From Minicystis rosea (lineage in GTDB: Bacteria; Myxococcota_A; Polyangia; Polyangiales; Polyangiaceae): a stretch of DNA of 64,000 nucleotides. The translations under genes and the position numbers were made by a program. Location of the stretch: NCBI GenBank assembly GCA_001931535.1, contig CP016211.1, forward strand, positions 4,819,573 through 4,883,572. The letters run 5' to 3'. Below are positions 26,253-35,094 of the stretch, one piece after another (positions within the stretch are counted from its first letter, which is position 1; every line of letters starts with the position of its first letter). The notes under the pieces were generated by a model, which searched no databases, was not told the DNA's origin, and saw only the letters and a program-made list of their open reading frames with translations.

Positions 26253-26915
26253 ATGAGCATTCAGGTTGATATCGACGCGGTCGTGGATGCGTTCGTGGAA
26301 GATCTGGCGGACCTGGTGCGGCGGGCAGCGCTCGACGCAGCGCGCGCCGCGTTGTTCGGGGCGAAGGGTGGGGCCGCCCGTCCGGCGCGCCCCATCACCG
26401 TTGGCGCAGCCGCGGGCCGCTCCCAATCACGTGAGCCGAGCGCACGTGGCCCAAGCGCACGTGGTCCGAGCGCCATCTCCCAACGAGCAGCCGCAGCCGA
26501 CCCCGAGCCCGAGGTGAAGCCGCAGCCGGCTCCCGTCACGACGACGCGTATCCTCGATCGTCAGCGCACCGGCCGCTTGATCGTGCTGCCGTCGTCGTCG
26601 GCGACGACGACCAGCGCCCCGACCAACGTGGTCCCGCTGCCGACGCCGCGCGAAGTGCACGCCGAGGCGCCCGCGCGCAAGCCGCGCAAGCGTCCTGTGC
26701 GCCGCGCCGAGCCTGTGGCCGCAGCCCCCACGCCGCCGCCGGAGCCGATTCCCGCGCGTCAGTGGGTGGTGGTGCGACGCCCCGCACGCGTGGCGCCGGA
26801 GGGGAGCGCTCCTCTCAATGGCAATGCGTCCGCGGCTGCGGAGCAGGCGCCTCCCCCGCCCTCTACTCCGCCGGAGAGCGCCGTGCAGCCCGTCAGCAAC
26901 GGCGATCTGATCTGA
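26253..26915 (+). CDS. Ala/Pro-rich protein with a short helical N-terminus, unknown function
   Basis: A 220-residue protein. Residues 1-30 (SIQVDIDAVVDAFVEDLADL then VRRAALDAARAALFG) form an amphipathic helix pair reminiscent of small oligomerisation headers in myxobacterial nucleoid-type proteins. The remainder is low-complexity Ala/Pro/Arg/Ser with basic stretches such as RKPRKRPVRR. There is a repeated SARGPSARGPSA segment and a motif RQWVVVRRPARV near the end. No signal peptide. It could bind DNA or RNA through the basic stretches, but this is a guess. The start was placed at MSIQVDI, where the helical character begins. Confidence 0.6.
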   Translation: MSIQVDIDAVVDAFVEDLADLVRRAALDAARAALFGAKGGAARPARPITVGAAAGRSQSREPSARGPSARGPSAISQRAAAADPEPEVKPQPAPVTTTRILDRQRTGRLIVLPSSSATTTSAPTNVVPLPTPREVHAEAPARKPRKRPVRRAEPVAAAPTPPPEPIPARQWVVVRRPARVAPEGSAPLNGNASAAAEQAPPPPSTPPESAVQPVSNGDLI

Positions 26916-27385
26916 CAGCCGGCGCTCCCCAGCATCGGTTTCGATGGCCGCAGCCCTGATTCCCAGCGGAATTTCGGGCCGACGGCGCCGGGAGCACAAA
27001 CGACGAATTCATGATTTCGAGGCGCCTCGATGATTTCGGGGCGCTTCGGCGTCATCTCCATTGCTCGGCGGTGAGCCCCATTGGCCCTCTCCCGAGCTGC
27101 TCATGGATGTTCGTCGCGAGCGACCGAGGGCGAAGAGCCGATAGCGCCTCATGATCGGGCCGCAAGCGACCGGCCTTGATCGGGAGAGGACCGCAGGGGC
27201 GCAAAAACACGCTTACATCCGGCTCGAGAGAACCTCTGATCCGTTGGGCCCTCTCGCGCCCAGCCTGGTATCGATTGCAGGCTCTGCAAGGGATCCGCAA
27301 ACGGCTCTCGGCAGGCTTCAAAGGTGCTCGAGGTCTCGGGAGCGATGGCCGGCGCTCAAACCATCTTCGAGCGCCGCGGAGCGCC
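26916..27385. other. Gene-poor interval, no convincing gene
   Basis: Lies between a plus-strand stop and a minus-strand stop. Open frames here have Arg/Pro/Ser-rich translations without protein character. It contains a 12-bp palindrome CGAGGCGCCTCG near 27019 inside a duplicated ATGATTTCG(A/G)GGCGC segment, and a hairpin at 27351-27375. It might be a decayed gene. Confidence 0.5.
27351..27375 (-). terminator. Hairpin after the alpha/beta hydrolase gene
   Basis: Stem GGCGCTC / GAGCGCC with an 11-base loop, 10 bp past the stop at 27386. The loop region shares 19 of 21 bases with 12927-12947 (GCTCAAACCATC...), linking it to the palindromic elements elsewhere in the window. Confidence 0.5.
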
Positions 27386-28708
27386 TCAGGCCATGACGGC
27401 GGTGCGCTCCGTCGCGTCGGAGGGACGGGCGGGCGCGGCCTGGGTCGCGCGGTACATCGCATGGGTGTGCGCCAGAAAGCGCGCCACGCCCCGCACCACA
27501 TGCACCGTGCGCGGCGAGGAGAAGACCTCGAAGGCGTGCTGTGCGCCGGGGAGCTCGGCATACGCCACCGGCTCGTGGGACGCGGCGCGAAGAAGCTCGA
27601 CGAAGAGGCGAGCCTCCTCGACCGGCACCAAGGTGTCGTTGGTGCCGTGAATGACGAAGAACGGCGGCGCGTGCTCGTTGACGCGGCTCATCGGTGAGGC
27701 GCGATCGAAGAGCTCGACCGCCTCGGCGAAGCGGCGCTTCATCACCACTCGGCTCAAGAGGCCGCGCATGTCCTCGCGGCCGATGCCTTTGCGATTGGTG
27801 AAATCGTAGACGCCGTAGAAAGGCACGCAGGCCCGCACCGACGTGTCGGCCGCCTCGAAGCCGGGTTGATACTCCGGATCGTTGGGCGTGAGCGCGGCGA
27901 GCGAGCACAGGTGACCGCCCGCGGAGCCGCCGGTGATCACCACGAAATCGGGATCGCCCCCGTGCTCCGCGATGTGCGCTTTCACCCAGGCGAGCGCGCG
28001 CTTCACGTCGATGATGTGATCGGGAAAGGTGGCGCGCGGGCTGAGCCGGTAATTGATGGCCACACACACCCAGCCGAGCGACGCCATGTGCGTCATGAGC
28101 GGCAAGCCCTGCTGGGATTTGTCACCGAGGACCCAAGCGCCGCCGTGGACCTGCACGAGGACGGGGCGCTTCGCGCCGGCGTCGCGCGGACGATAGATGT
28201 CGAGCTCGTTGCGGTGACCGGCCGAGCCGTACGCGAGGCCGCGGATACGCTCGACCTCGGGGTGATGCGGCAGGAAAGGTTGGATGAGCTGCCCAATCCC
28301 CAGCGGTGTGTCGAGGCGCGCCCGCTCGGCTGCATCGATGCGATCGGCGTAGTCGCGACCGAGCGCCTCGACGAGCGCGTGCTCGACCACGTCACCGGCG
28401 GAGTCCGCCACGCGTGTCATGCGCACGAGCCCCACCCACGAGATCAGTACGAGGGCCAGCGCCACGAAGCCCGGCCACGCGGCGAGCGCGCCGGCCCACA
28501 CGAAGGCTGCGGTCGCGATCACCTGCCAGACGAGGTGGTGAATCGCGAGCTCGGACGTCAGCCACCCTGCGAAGAACACCCCGATCGACAGCCGCCCGTC
28601 GCGCACGAAAGGACGCGCTGCGTTGGCCGAGAAGAGCGCGCCGACGGAGGCGACGAGGAGGAACGCATACGGAATGGCCAGCGGATGATGACTGAGGCCG
28701 GACTGCAC
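27386..28708 (-). CDS. Alpha/beta hydrolase of the hormone-sensitive-lipase type with N-terminal membrane segments
   Basis: About 440 residues from GTG 28708. Residues 10-120 hold hydrophobic segments (PYAFLLVASVGALF, IGVFFAGWLTSELAIHHLVW, AAWPGFVALALVLISWVGLV), so the N-terminus is anchored in the membrane. The catalytic domain has HGGAWVLG (oxyanion hole), ITGGSAGGHLCSL with the nucleophile Ser, VIHGTNDTLVP with the Asp, and PGAQHAFEVF with the His, a complete triad. It probably hydrolyses carboxylic esters or acylglycerols. The frame continues upstream to ATG 28819, but that stretch lacks protein character and has no ribosome site. It is divergent from the IgGFc-type gene. Confidence 0.85.
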   Translation of the reverse strand: MQSGLSHHPLAIPYAFLLVASVGALFSANAARPFVRDGRLSIGVFFAGWLTSELAIHHLVWQVIATAAFVWAGALAAWPGFVALALVLISWVGLVRMTRVADSAGDVVEHALVEALGRDYADRIDAAERARLDTPLGIGQLIQPFLPHHPEVERIRGLAYGSAGHRNELDIYRPRDAGAKRPVLVQVHGGAWVLGDKSQQGLPLMTHMASLGWVCVAINYRLSPRATFPDHIIDVKRALAWVKAHIAEHGGDPDFVVITGGSAGGHLCSLAALTPNDPEYQPGFEAADTSVRACVPFYGVYDFTNRKGIGREDMRGLLSRVVMKRRFAEAVELFDRASPMSRVNEHAPPFFVIHGTNDTLVPVEEARLFVELLRAASHEPVAYAELPGAQHAFEVFSSPRTVHVVRGVARFLAHTHAMYRATQAAPARPSDATERTAVMA

Positions 28709-28863
28709 GTGCCCACAGTAACCGAGGAAAACGCCTCGGGAAAGGCCGCGGCGACAGCAGGCTTGGGGGCAGCGTCCGCCTGTGATTATGATTGCGCCGT
28801 CCGTCCGGCGCGGGGCCATTCGAATGGGACGGCGGCCCCTCCGCGGCGTGGAGGAACGCGACC

Positions 28864-30690
28864 ATGAATCGATCGCTCGTCTCGTTGGTCTTCGTCAGCG
28901 TGGCCGCGATCGCGGCGCACCAAGCCGGGTGCAGCGCCGCGCCGAACCAATTCATGGTCGGCGGCGCCGGCGGGGCGGGCCCGACCGGCGGCGGCAGCTC
29001 CGATCCCACCTTCACCGGATCGAGCACCGGCGGCGCCGGGAGCTGCGCGGGTCCGCATTGCTCGAGCGATCTCCACACGCTCGTCGACTGCGACGACAAA
29101 GTCCTCACCACCTGCCCAGCGGATCAAGGCTGCACCCTCGACGGTTGCGTGCCCTCCTGCGACAGCGCCGTCGCCAACAAGAGCAACATCGGTTGCGAGT
29201 ATTGGGCCGTGGATCCCGATGTCGTCCTCGACGGCGCCGGCGCCTGTTATGCGGCCTTCATCGCCAACACCTGGACCACGCCCGTGACGATCAACGTCGA
29301 GTACGGCGGGCAGACGCTCGATCCCTCGACGTTCGCCTTCATCCCTTCGGGCTCGGGACAAGGGATCACCTACAAGCCGATTCAGAACGCGCAAATCCCC
29401 GCGGGGGCGGTGGCCATCTTCTTCCTCAATCGGCACGTGGGCGCGCCGTCCTTCCTCAAGCTCGATTGCCCGCTCGGCATCACACCCGCCATCACCGCGG
29501 TGGACACGGCGGCGCACGGCACGGCGATCGGGAGCGCATTCCACATCACCTCGTCGGCGCCGGTGGTGGCTTACGACATCTTCCCGTACGGCGGCGGACA
29601 GAGCGCGATGACGAGCGCGACGCTCCTCTTGCCGACGTCGGCCTGGGACACGAACTACATCGCCGTCGACGCCTTCGGGCCCGGCCTCATCGGCCAGCCG
29701 TTCGTAGAGATCGTGGCGCAGAAGGACAACACCGCCGTCACCATCAACCCGACCGCGGACATCGTCGGTGGCACGGGCGTGGCCGCGACCAAGTTGGGCA
29801 CGCCGGCCACGTACACCATCAACCGCGGACAAGTGCTTCAATTCACGCAGGGCGCGCCGCTGGCAGGGAGCGTCATCCAGTCGGACGCGCCCATCGGTGT
29901 TTGGGGCGGCAAGTCGGGGCTCGGCATCGAGAGCTGTTGTGACGACACGGGGCACCAGCAAATCCCGCCCGTGCGCGCGCTCGGCAACGAGTATGTCGGC
30001 GTCCGTTACCGCAACCGTTACGACGGTCAGGAGGAGACGGTGCCTTGGCGCATCATCGGCGCCGTCGATGGCACGAAGCTCACCTACGAGCCGCTCCCGC
30101 CGCCCGGCGCGCCGCTCACGCTCGCGCGCGGCGAGGTCACCCAATTCAGCGTCCCCGGTCCATTCGTGGTGCGAAGCCAGGACGGCGATCACCCCTTCTA
30201 CATGTCGGCGCACATGACGGGCGCCGCCGCCTTCGATCCCGAGAGCAAGGACGGCCGCGGAGATGCCGAGTTCGTCAACGTCATCCCGCCGGCCGAGTTC
30301 CTCCAATCGTATGTCTTCTTCACCGATCCCACGTATCCGGAGACGAACCTCGTCCTCGTGCGCGTGAAGGGACCGAAGGGCTTCAGCGACGTCGAGCTCG
30401 ACTGCGCAGGCAAGCTCGACGGCTGGGCGCCCGTGGGGACGTCCGGCCAATTCGAATACACACGCTTCGATCTGGTGCGGCACAACTTCGCGCCGCAGGG
30501 CAACTGCAACAACGGCCGTCACGAGATCAAGAGCGCCGGCCTCTTCGGCCTCACCGTCTGGGGTTGGGGCTCCGCCGAGACGGGCAACATCGGCGTCGGG
30601 TTCTACACCCAATACGTGAGCTACGCCTATCCGGCAGGCGCCGGCGTGAAGCCCATCAACACCGTGGTGGTGCCGCCGATCCCGAAGTGA
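28864..30690 (+). CDS. IgGFc-binding-type surface lipoprotein
   Basis: A 608-residue exported protein. The signal peptide ends near HQAGC, followed by a Gly/Ser/Thr linker and a short Cys-rich segment (DCDDKVLTTCPADQGCTLDGC). The large domain carries repeats of the IgGFc-binding N-terminal family: SAPVVAYDIFPYGGG, LLLPTSAWDTNYIAVDAF, VEIVAQKDNTAVTINPT, YTINRGQVLQFTQGAPLAGS, VIQSDAPIGVWGGKSGLGIE. Bacterial members are large surface or secreted proteins of myxobacteria and relatives; binding of IgG is not implied. The ATG is preceded by GGAGG with 9 bases of spacing. The gene is monocistronic. Confidence 0.85.
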   Translation: MNRSLVSLVFVSVAAIAAHQAGCSAAPNQFMVGGAGGAGPTGGGSSDPTFTGSSTGGAGSCAGPHCSSDLHTLVDCDDKVLTTCPADQGCTLDGCVPSCDSAVANKSNIGCEYWAVDPDVVLDGAGACYAAFIANTWTTPVTINVEYGGQTLDPSTFAFIPSGSGQGITYKPIQNAQIPAGAVAIFFLNRHVGAPSFLKLDCPLGITPAITAVDTAAHGTAIGSAFHITSSAPVVAYDIFPYGGGQSAMTSATLLLPTSAWDTNYIAVDAFGPGLIGQPFVEIVAQKDNTAVTINPTADIVGGTGVAATKLGTPATYTINRGQVLQFTQGAPLAGSVIQSDAPIGVWGGKSGLGIESCCDDTGHQQIPPVRALGNEYVGVRYRNRYDGQEETVPWRIIGAVDGTKLTYEPLPPPGAPLTLARGEVTQFSVPGPFVVRSQDGDHPFYMSAHMTGAAAFDPESKDGRGDAEFVNVIPPAEFLQSYVFFTDPTYPETNLVLVRVKGPKGFSDVELDCAGKLDGWAPVGTSGQFEYTRFDLVRHNFAPQGNCNNGRHEIKSAGLFGLTVWGWGSAETGNIGVGFYTQYVSYAYPAGAGVKPINTVVVPPIPK

Positions 30691-30715
30691 GGGCGCACGC
30701 GCTTCAGCGCGACCC

Positions 30716-30737
30716 GATCGTTTGAGCTCAAACGATC
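30716..30737. repeat. Perfect 22-bp palindrome
   Basis: Half-site GATCGTTTGAG followed by its exact complement. It shares its 14-bp centre GTTTGAGCTCAAAC with 12920-12933. It lies 26 bp after the stop of the IgGFc-type gene, in front of the larger inverted repeat. Confidence 0.75.
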
Positions 30738-30748
30738 CGGAGAAAGAA

Positions 30749-30826
30749 AACGCAAAGAGGCAAAGACGCAAAAAGGCGAGGATGAGATTTTCTCCCCGTC
30801 TTTTTGCGTCTTTGCGACTTTGCGTT
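30749..30826. repeat. Long inverted repeat of the CGCAAAGACGCAAA type
   Basis: Two 27-base arms (30749-30775 and 30800-30826) match at 25 of 27 positions, with a 24-base loop. The arms consist of AACGCAAAG- and CAAAGACGCAAAAAG-type units. It sits between the convergent IgGFc-type gene and phaC and is strikingly AT-rich for this window. Similar motifs are familiar as dispersed intergenic repeats in several bacterial groups (general knowledge). It may also serve as a terminator in both directions. Confidence 0.75.
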
Positions 30827-30838
30827 CCTTCTCTTCTC

Positions 30839-32632
30839 TCAATACCGCACGCGCACGTACGAGCCCGGCGCCGCTTCGATGGGCGTCACGACGCCGCCGC
30901 CCGGTGTGCGGGCCGGGACCTCGACACCGGCGGTGGCCTTCTGCCAAGCGAGCCAATCGGGCCACCACGATCCCGCGTGCGACGTCGCGCCGGCGAGCCA
31001 GGCGTCGGGGTCTTTGGGCATTTCGGGGTTGGTCGAGTAGCCGTATTTCTTCGAACCGGCCGGGTTGACGACACCGGCGATGTGGCCCGAGCCGCCGAGA
31101 ACGAAGCGCACGGGGCCGCGCACGAGCTGGGTGCCGAGATACGTCGTCTTCCAAGGAGCGATGTAGTCCTCTCGGGTCGAGAGGAAATAGATGGGCACCG
31201 TCACCTTGCCGAGATCGATGGGCTGGCCGAGCAGCGTGATGCCATTGGGCTCGCGCAGGCGGTTGTGCTGGTACATGTTGCGGAGATAGTAGGTGTGCAT
31301 CTTGGCCGGCATGCGCGTCGAGTCCGAGCCCCAATAGAGGACGTCGAACGGCATGGGATCGCGGCCCAAGAGGTAGTTGTTCACCACGAAGGACCAGACG
31401 AGATCGTTCGAGCGAAGCATGCTGAAGGCGGCCGCCATTTGCGCGCCGTCCAGGTAGCCGCGATCGCTCATCTGCTTTTCGAGGAGCTGGAGCTGCTCCT
31501 CGTCGATGAAGACGGAGAGCTCTCCGGGCTCGGAGAAGTCCGTCATGGTGGTGAAGAGCGTGGCCGCGGTGATGCGCTCGTCGCCTTTGCCGGCGAGGTA
31601 GGCGAGCGCGCACGCGAGCAGCGTGCCGCCGAGACAGTAGCCGACGGCCGACACCTCGTGCACGCCGGTGATCTTTTCGATGACGTCGAGCGCCGCGAGC
31701 GGGCCTTCGGCGAGATAGTCCTCGAAGCCCTTTTGGGCGAGCTTCTCGTCGGGGTTCACCCAGGAGATGACGAAGACGGTGAGCCCCTGGGCCACGGCCC
31801 AGCGCACGAAGGAGTTCTTCACCCCGAGATCGAGGACGTAATACTTGTTGATCCACGGGGGCACGATGAGGAGCGGGCGCTCGTGGACCTTCTCCGTCGC
31901 CGGTGCGTATTGGATGAGCTGCATCAGATCGTTTTGGAAGATCACTTGGCCCGGCGCGGCGGCCACATCGCGGCCGACCTCGAAGGACTTCATGTCCTGC
32001 ATGCTGATGCGGAGATCGCCTTTGCCACGCTCCAGGTCCTCGAGCAGGTTGGCGAGGCCTTTCATGAGGTTTTCGCCGCCGCTCTCCAAGGTGGCTTTGA
32101 GGACGGTGGGGTTCAGCGCGATGGTGTTGGTGGGCGAGATGGCGTCGACGAACTGCCGGGTGTAGAAGTCGACGCGCTCCGCCGTCTTCGGGTCGAGGCC
32201 GTCCACGTCGGTCACCGCCTGTTGGAGCGAGCGCGCCGTGAGCAGGTAGGACTGCTTGATGAAATCGAAGACGGCGCTCTTGGCCCACTCTTCGTCCTTG
32301 AAGCGTCGATCTTCGGGCGAGGGCTGGATGACGGGCTCGACCTCGGCGCCCAACATGCGGCGGGACGTGCGCTCCCAGAGCGCGAGGTAGTCCTTCCAGA
32401 AGCTCATCTGGATCTCGATCATCTTCTGCGGGCTCGCCACCATCTTCTGCGAGAGCTCGAGGAAGGCGCGCGCCACCACGCCGCCGTCCGACGGGGGCGC
32501 GGCTTCGCCTTTGGCCTGCCGGCCGAGATACTCGGTGACGAGCCGGCGCCCCGTCTGGGTGATGCGCGAGAGGCTCGCGGCCACGGCCTTGCCATCGGGG
32601 AGCTTGATCGAGGGCTTCTGTTTGTCGCTCAT
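30839..32632 (-). CDS. phaC: Class I poly(R)-hydroxyalkanoic acid synthase
   Basis: A 597-residue protein, the usual length of class I PhaC. The N-terminal region with ASPQKMIEIQMSFWKDYLALW is typical. The lipase-like box GYCLGG has the catalytic Cys at 333; FLSTREDYIAPW carries the Asp and GGSGHIAGVVNP the His. It polymerises 3-hydroxyacyl-CoA to PHA granules in the cytoplasm. No phaA, phaB, phaE or phasin gene is adjacent, so monomer supply is encoded elsewhere. The gene is monocistronic and divergent from the exported hydrolase-like gene at 32776. Confidence 0.95.
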   Translation of the reverse strand: MSDKQKPSIKLPDGKAVAASLSRITQTGRRLVTEYLGRQAKGEAAPPSDGGVVARAFLELSQKMVASPQKMIEIQMSFWKDYLALWERTSRRMLGAEVEPVIQPSPEDRRFKDEEWAKSAVFDFIKQSYLLTARSLQQAVTDVDGLDPKTAERVDFYTRQFVDAISPTNTIALNPTVLKATLESGGENLMKGLANLLEDLERGKGDLRISMQDMKSFEVGRDVAAAPGQVIFQNDLMQLIQYAPATEKVHERPLLIVPPWINKYYVLDLGVKNSFVRWAVAQGLTVFVISWVNPDEKLAQKGFEDYLAEGPLAALDVIEKITGVHEVSAVGYCLGGTLLACALAYLAGKGDERITAATLFTTMTDFSEPGELSVFIDEEQLQLLEKQMSDRGYLDGAQMAAAFSMLRSNDLVWSFVVNNYLLGRDPMPFDVLYWGSDSTRMPAKMHTYYLRNMYQHNRLREPNGITLLGQPIDLGKVTVPIYFLSTREDYIAPWKTTYLGTQLVRGPVRFVLGGSGHIAGVVNPAGSKKYGYSTNPEMPKDPDAWLAGATSHAGSWWPDWLAWQKATAGVEVPARTPGGGVVTPIEAAPGSYVRVRY

Positions 32633-32775
32633 GGTCGAGGATCCGAGTTTCGGCGATCCGAGCCGGGCTTGTCGATGGCAGCCGGCGCGCCGCAGCCGTT
32701 ATGATGGAGTCGATGTCGCGACGCACCACGAGGGCCTCGTCCCGCCCGGGCCGCGAAAGGCCTGAAATCCCGCGC

Positions 32776-34557
32776 ATGAAGCTCGGCGCGCGCCTCTTCG
32801 CCGCCGCCGCTGCGGCCGCCGCGCTCTCGGGCACGAGCCCGGCGCGCGCCGACGACAAGTTCGCGCTGGGGATGTTCCATTTCAACATCCAATACGTGGC
32901 CGGGGGGATGGTCGGCTATTGGGCCACGCCGAACCCGGCGGTCGATCTCGACGCGGAGCAGATCGAGGATCTCATCGTCACCGAGAGCTTCGCCCCGGTG
33001 CTCGAGCTCTACGAGAAGCACCCGACCTGGGGCGTGAACATCGAGCTGCAAGGCTACATGCTCGACGTCCTCGCGGCGCGCCATCCGGACACGCTCGCGC
33101 TCCTGCGCACGCTGGCGAAGTCGGGGCAGATCGAGGTGGTGAGCTTTCACTACTCCGATCAGCTCTTCATTGCCCACCCGCGGGACGACTGGTCGCGCTC
33201 GCAGGAGCTCATGGTCTCGACCTTCGCGAAGCACGACATCCCCCTTGGAAAAGCGGTGTTCTGCCAAGAAGGCCAGGCCGGCGAGATCATGGCGCGGGAG
33301 ATGAAGGACCGCGGTTACGGCACCATGGTGTGGCCGAAGAACCTATGGACGTACCAGCACGGCGAGTTCGACGCCGCGCCGCTCTACCGCTTCGGCGACA
33401 TCACCATGATCGCCGGCGCCAAGGGCGTGAATTACCAAGACGGGACGACGAACATCCAGGTCGCGTGGACCTTCTTCGACGACGGGGAGCTCCTCGCGAC
33501 CAACGACATGAATCCGTATTTCCCCGACCTCTTCATGAAGAACGAGAAGGCTCTCGCCGACTACGAGGCGCAGGTGTCGGGGCTCGAAGCGCAGGGATTC
33601 TCCATCACCACCGTGAGCAAATACGTGGCCGCGGTGAGCGCACAGGTGACGCCCGCCGAGCCACCGCCGCTCCTCGATGGCACATGGCAGCCGGGGAGCA
33701 CCGACGGCGTGCATCGCTGGCTCGGCGCCGGCGGCCTCTGGGGCGCCGACGAGCGTGACAACGACGTGCGCACGCTGGCGAACCTCGCGCACCGCGAGCT
33801 GCTCGCCGCGGAGACGATCGCCGCGGAAGCGAAGCTCGACGCCACCGCGACGCTCGCCGATGCATGGCGGCTGCTCGCGCTGGGCGAGGTCAGCGACGCG
33901 ACGGGCATCAACCCTTTTCGCGGAGAGGCCGAGTACGGGATTGGCCACCTGACGGAGACACTGCGCATCGCGCGCGGCGTGATCGAGGACGCCAAAGCGG
34001 CCCTCGATCTCGACGAGGTCGCCATCGATCCGGCGAGCGCCAAGGTGACGAAGGGCCAAGCCGACGCGCTCACGGGCACGATGATCGACGCGCCGATGAA
34101 GCTCGACGTCAACGGCGGAGACCGCATGTTCACCGAGCGTTGGGAGCAGGTGAAAGACGGCCTCGCGCGCGTGGAGATCGCGTTCGACGACGCCGAGTCG
34201 CGCTACCTCACGGTGCGCTTCCCCGGCGTGATGGACGATGCCATCGTGACCACGCGGGCGCTCGACGACACCGTGCCTGCGGCGTATGCGCGGAGCGCGT
34301 TCACCTTCGAGCACTTCCATCTCCCCCTCCCCATCGGCATGGTCGGTCTCGGGGGCGGCTCGTATCTGATCCAGGATCAGGCGCGCGTGCACCTGGCGGC
34401 GCAGGTCTTCCGCGACTCGGGAGACGTGGTGTTCGGCGATGACACGCAGACCACGGGAGAGCCGGTGACGTGGGTGTTTTACGTGCTGCAAGGCAGCGCC
34501 GAGGACGCGGTCGCCTTCGCCCGCGCGCTCAATGACCGGAGGGCTCTGTCGCGATGA
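32776..34557 (+). CDS. Exported GH57/GH38-like protein (putative glycoside hydrolase or deacetylase fold)
   Basis: A 593-residue protein with a signal peptide (MKLGARLFAAAAAAAALSGT, then SPARA cleavage-like). The mature N-terminus FALGMFHFNIQYVAGGM, the motif WGVNIELQGYMLDVLAARHP, VVSFHYSDQLFIAHP and KAVFCQEGQAGEIMAREMKD resemble the beta/alpha barrel of GH57/GH38-type enzymes, which begin with a His-bearing strand. A C-terminal beta-rich domain follows from about residue 470. The substrate cannot be named. The next gene, a small lipoprotein, overlaps its stop (ATGA), which implies joint production and probably a joint role at the envelope. Confidence 0.6.
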   Translation: MKLGARLFAAAAAAAALSGTSPARADDKFALGMFHFNIQYVAGGMVGYWATPNPAVDLDAEQIEDLIVTESFAPVLELYEKHPTWGVNIELQGYMLDVLAARHPDTLALLRTLAKSGQIEVVSFHYSDQLFIAHPRDDWSRSQELMVSTFAKHDIPLGKAVFCQEGQAGEIMAREMKDRGYGTMVWPKNLWTYQHGEFDAAPLYRFGDITMIAGAKGVNYQDGTTNIQVAWTFFDDGELLATNDMNPYFPDLFMKNEKALADYEAQVSGLEAQGFSITTVSKYVAAVSAQVTPAEPPPLLDGTWQPGSTDGVHRWLGAGGLWGADERDNDVRTLANLAHRELLAAETIAAEAKLDATATLADAWRLLALGEVSDATGINPFRGEAEYGIGHLTETLRIARGVIEDAKAALDLDEVAIDPASAKVTKGQADALTGTMIDAPMKLDVNGGDRMFTERWEQVKDGLARVEIAFDDAESRYLTVRFPGVMDDAIVTTRALDDTVPAAYARSAFTFEHFHLPLPIGMVGLGGGSYLIQDQARVHLAAQVFRDSGDVVFGDDTQTTGEPVTWVFYVLQGSAEDAVAFARALNDRRALSR

Positions 34558-35048
34558 AGAAGCTCGCTCTCTTGGCGCTCGGCCTGGCCACGCTCGCCGG
34601 CTGTCATTCCAACGAATCGATGTCGTCGTCCACGTCGACGACCACCACGACCACGCCCGACAAGACGGTGTTGAAGGGCGATCTCGATCTCGACATCCGC
34701 CACAAGGCCCATGTCGAGCTGACCGTGACCGAGGGCGAAACGAGCGTCGCCGTGTCGCTGAGCCAAGGTCACGGCGTGCTCGCGGCGGAGACGCCCATCA
34801 CGGGCACCGCGCGCATCGAGGCCTTTCCCGAGGCAGCGCTCACGCTCTACACCGCTCGTCTCGACGCGCCCGCCGAGCCCTCGGGCCCTTGCGGCGCACA
34901 ACCGATCTCGCTGGCGTTGAGCTTGTCGCGACGCGGGAACAACAGGCATGTCGGCGGCTCGCTCACGGCCTACTGCGGCGCGGGCACCTGGCACGGTGCG
35001 CCGGCCAGGTTGCTCCGGCTCGCGGGGGACATGCCTTTGAAGGAGTGA
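34554..35048 (+). CDS. Small lipoprotein coupled to the GH57-like protein
   Basis: A 164-residue protein. The signal sequence MKKLALLALGLATLAGC ends in a clean lipobox LAGC at Cys 17, followed by a Ser/Thr stretch. The rest looks like a compact beta-sandwich (VLKGDLDLDIRHKAHVELTV, AETPITGTARIEAFPEAALT) with two Cys near the end. No known family is recognised. It overlaps the previous gene by four bases (ATGA) and ends at a hairpin. Confidence 0.8.
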   Translation: MKKLALLALGLATLAGCHSNESMSSSTSTTTTTTPDKTVLKGDLDLDIRHKAHVELTVTEGETSVAVSLSQGHGVLAAETPITGTARIEAFPEAALTLYTARLDAPAEPSGPCGAQPISLALSLSRRGNNRHVGGSLTAYCGAGTWHGAPARLLRLAGDMPLKE

Positions 35049-35079
35049 CCATCACCGCGCCGAAGAGGCGCAGTGATGG
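35049..35079. terminator. Hairpin between convergent genes
   Basis: A 13-bp stem with one mismatch (CCATCACCGCGCC against GGCGCAGTGATGG) and a 5-base loop, directly after the TGA at 35048 and before the Hsp70-like stop at 35095. Confidence 0.75.
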
Positions 35080-35094
35080 CCGCCCGTTCGTGTC

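Noticed and set aside
27052..27561. Open frames in the gap before the alpha/beta hydrolase
   Set aside because: Translations are Arg/Pro/Ser-rich with no motif, no ribosome site and partly overlap the hydrolase gene.
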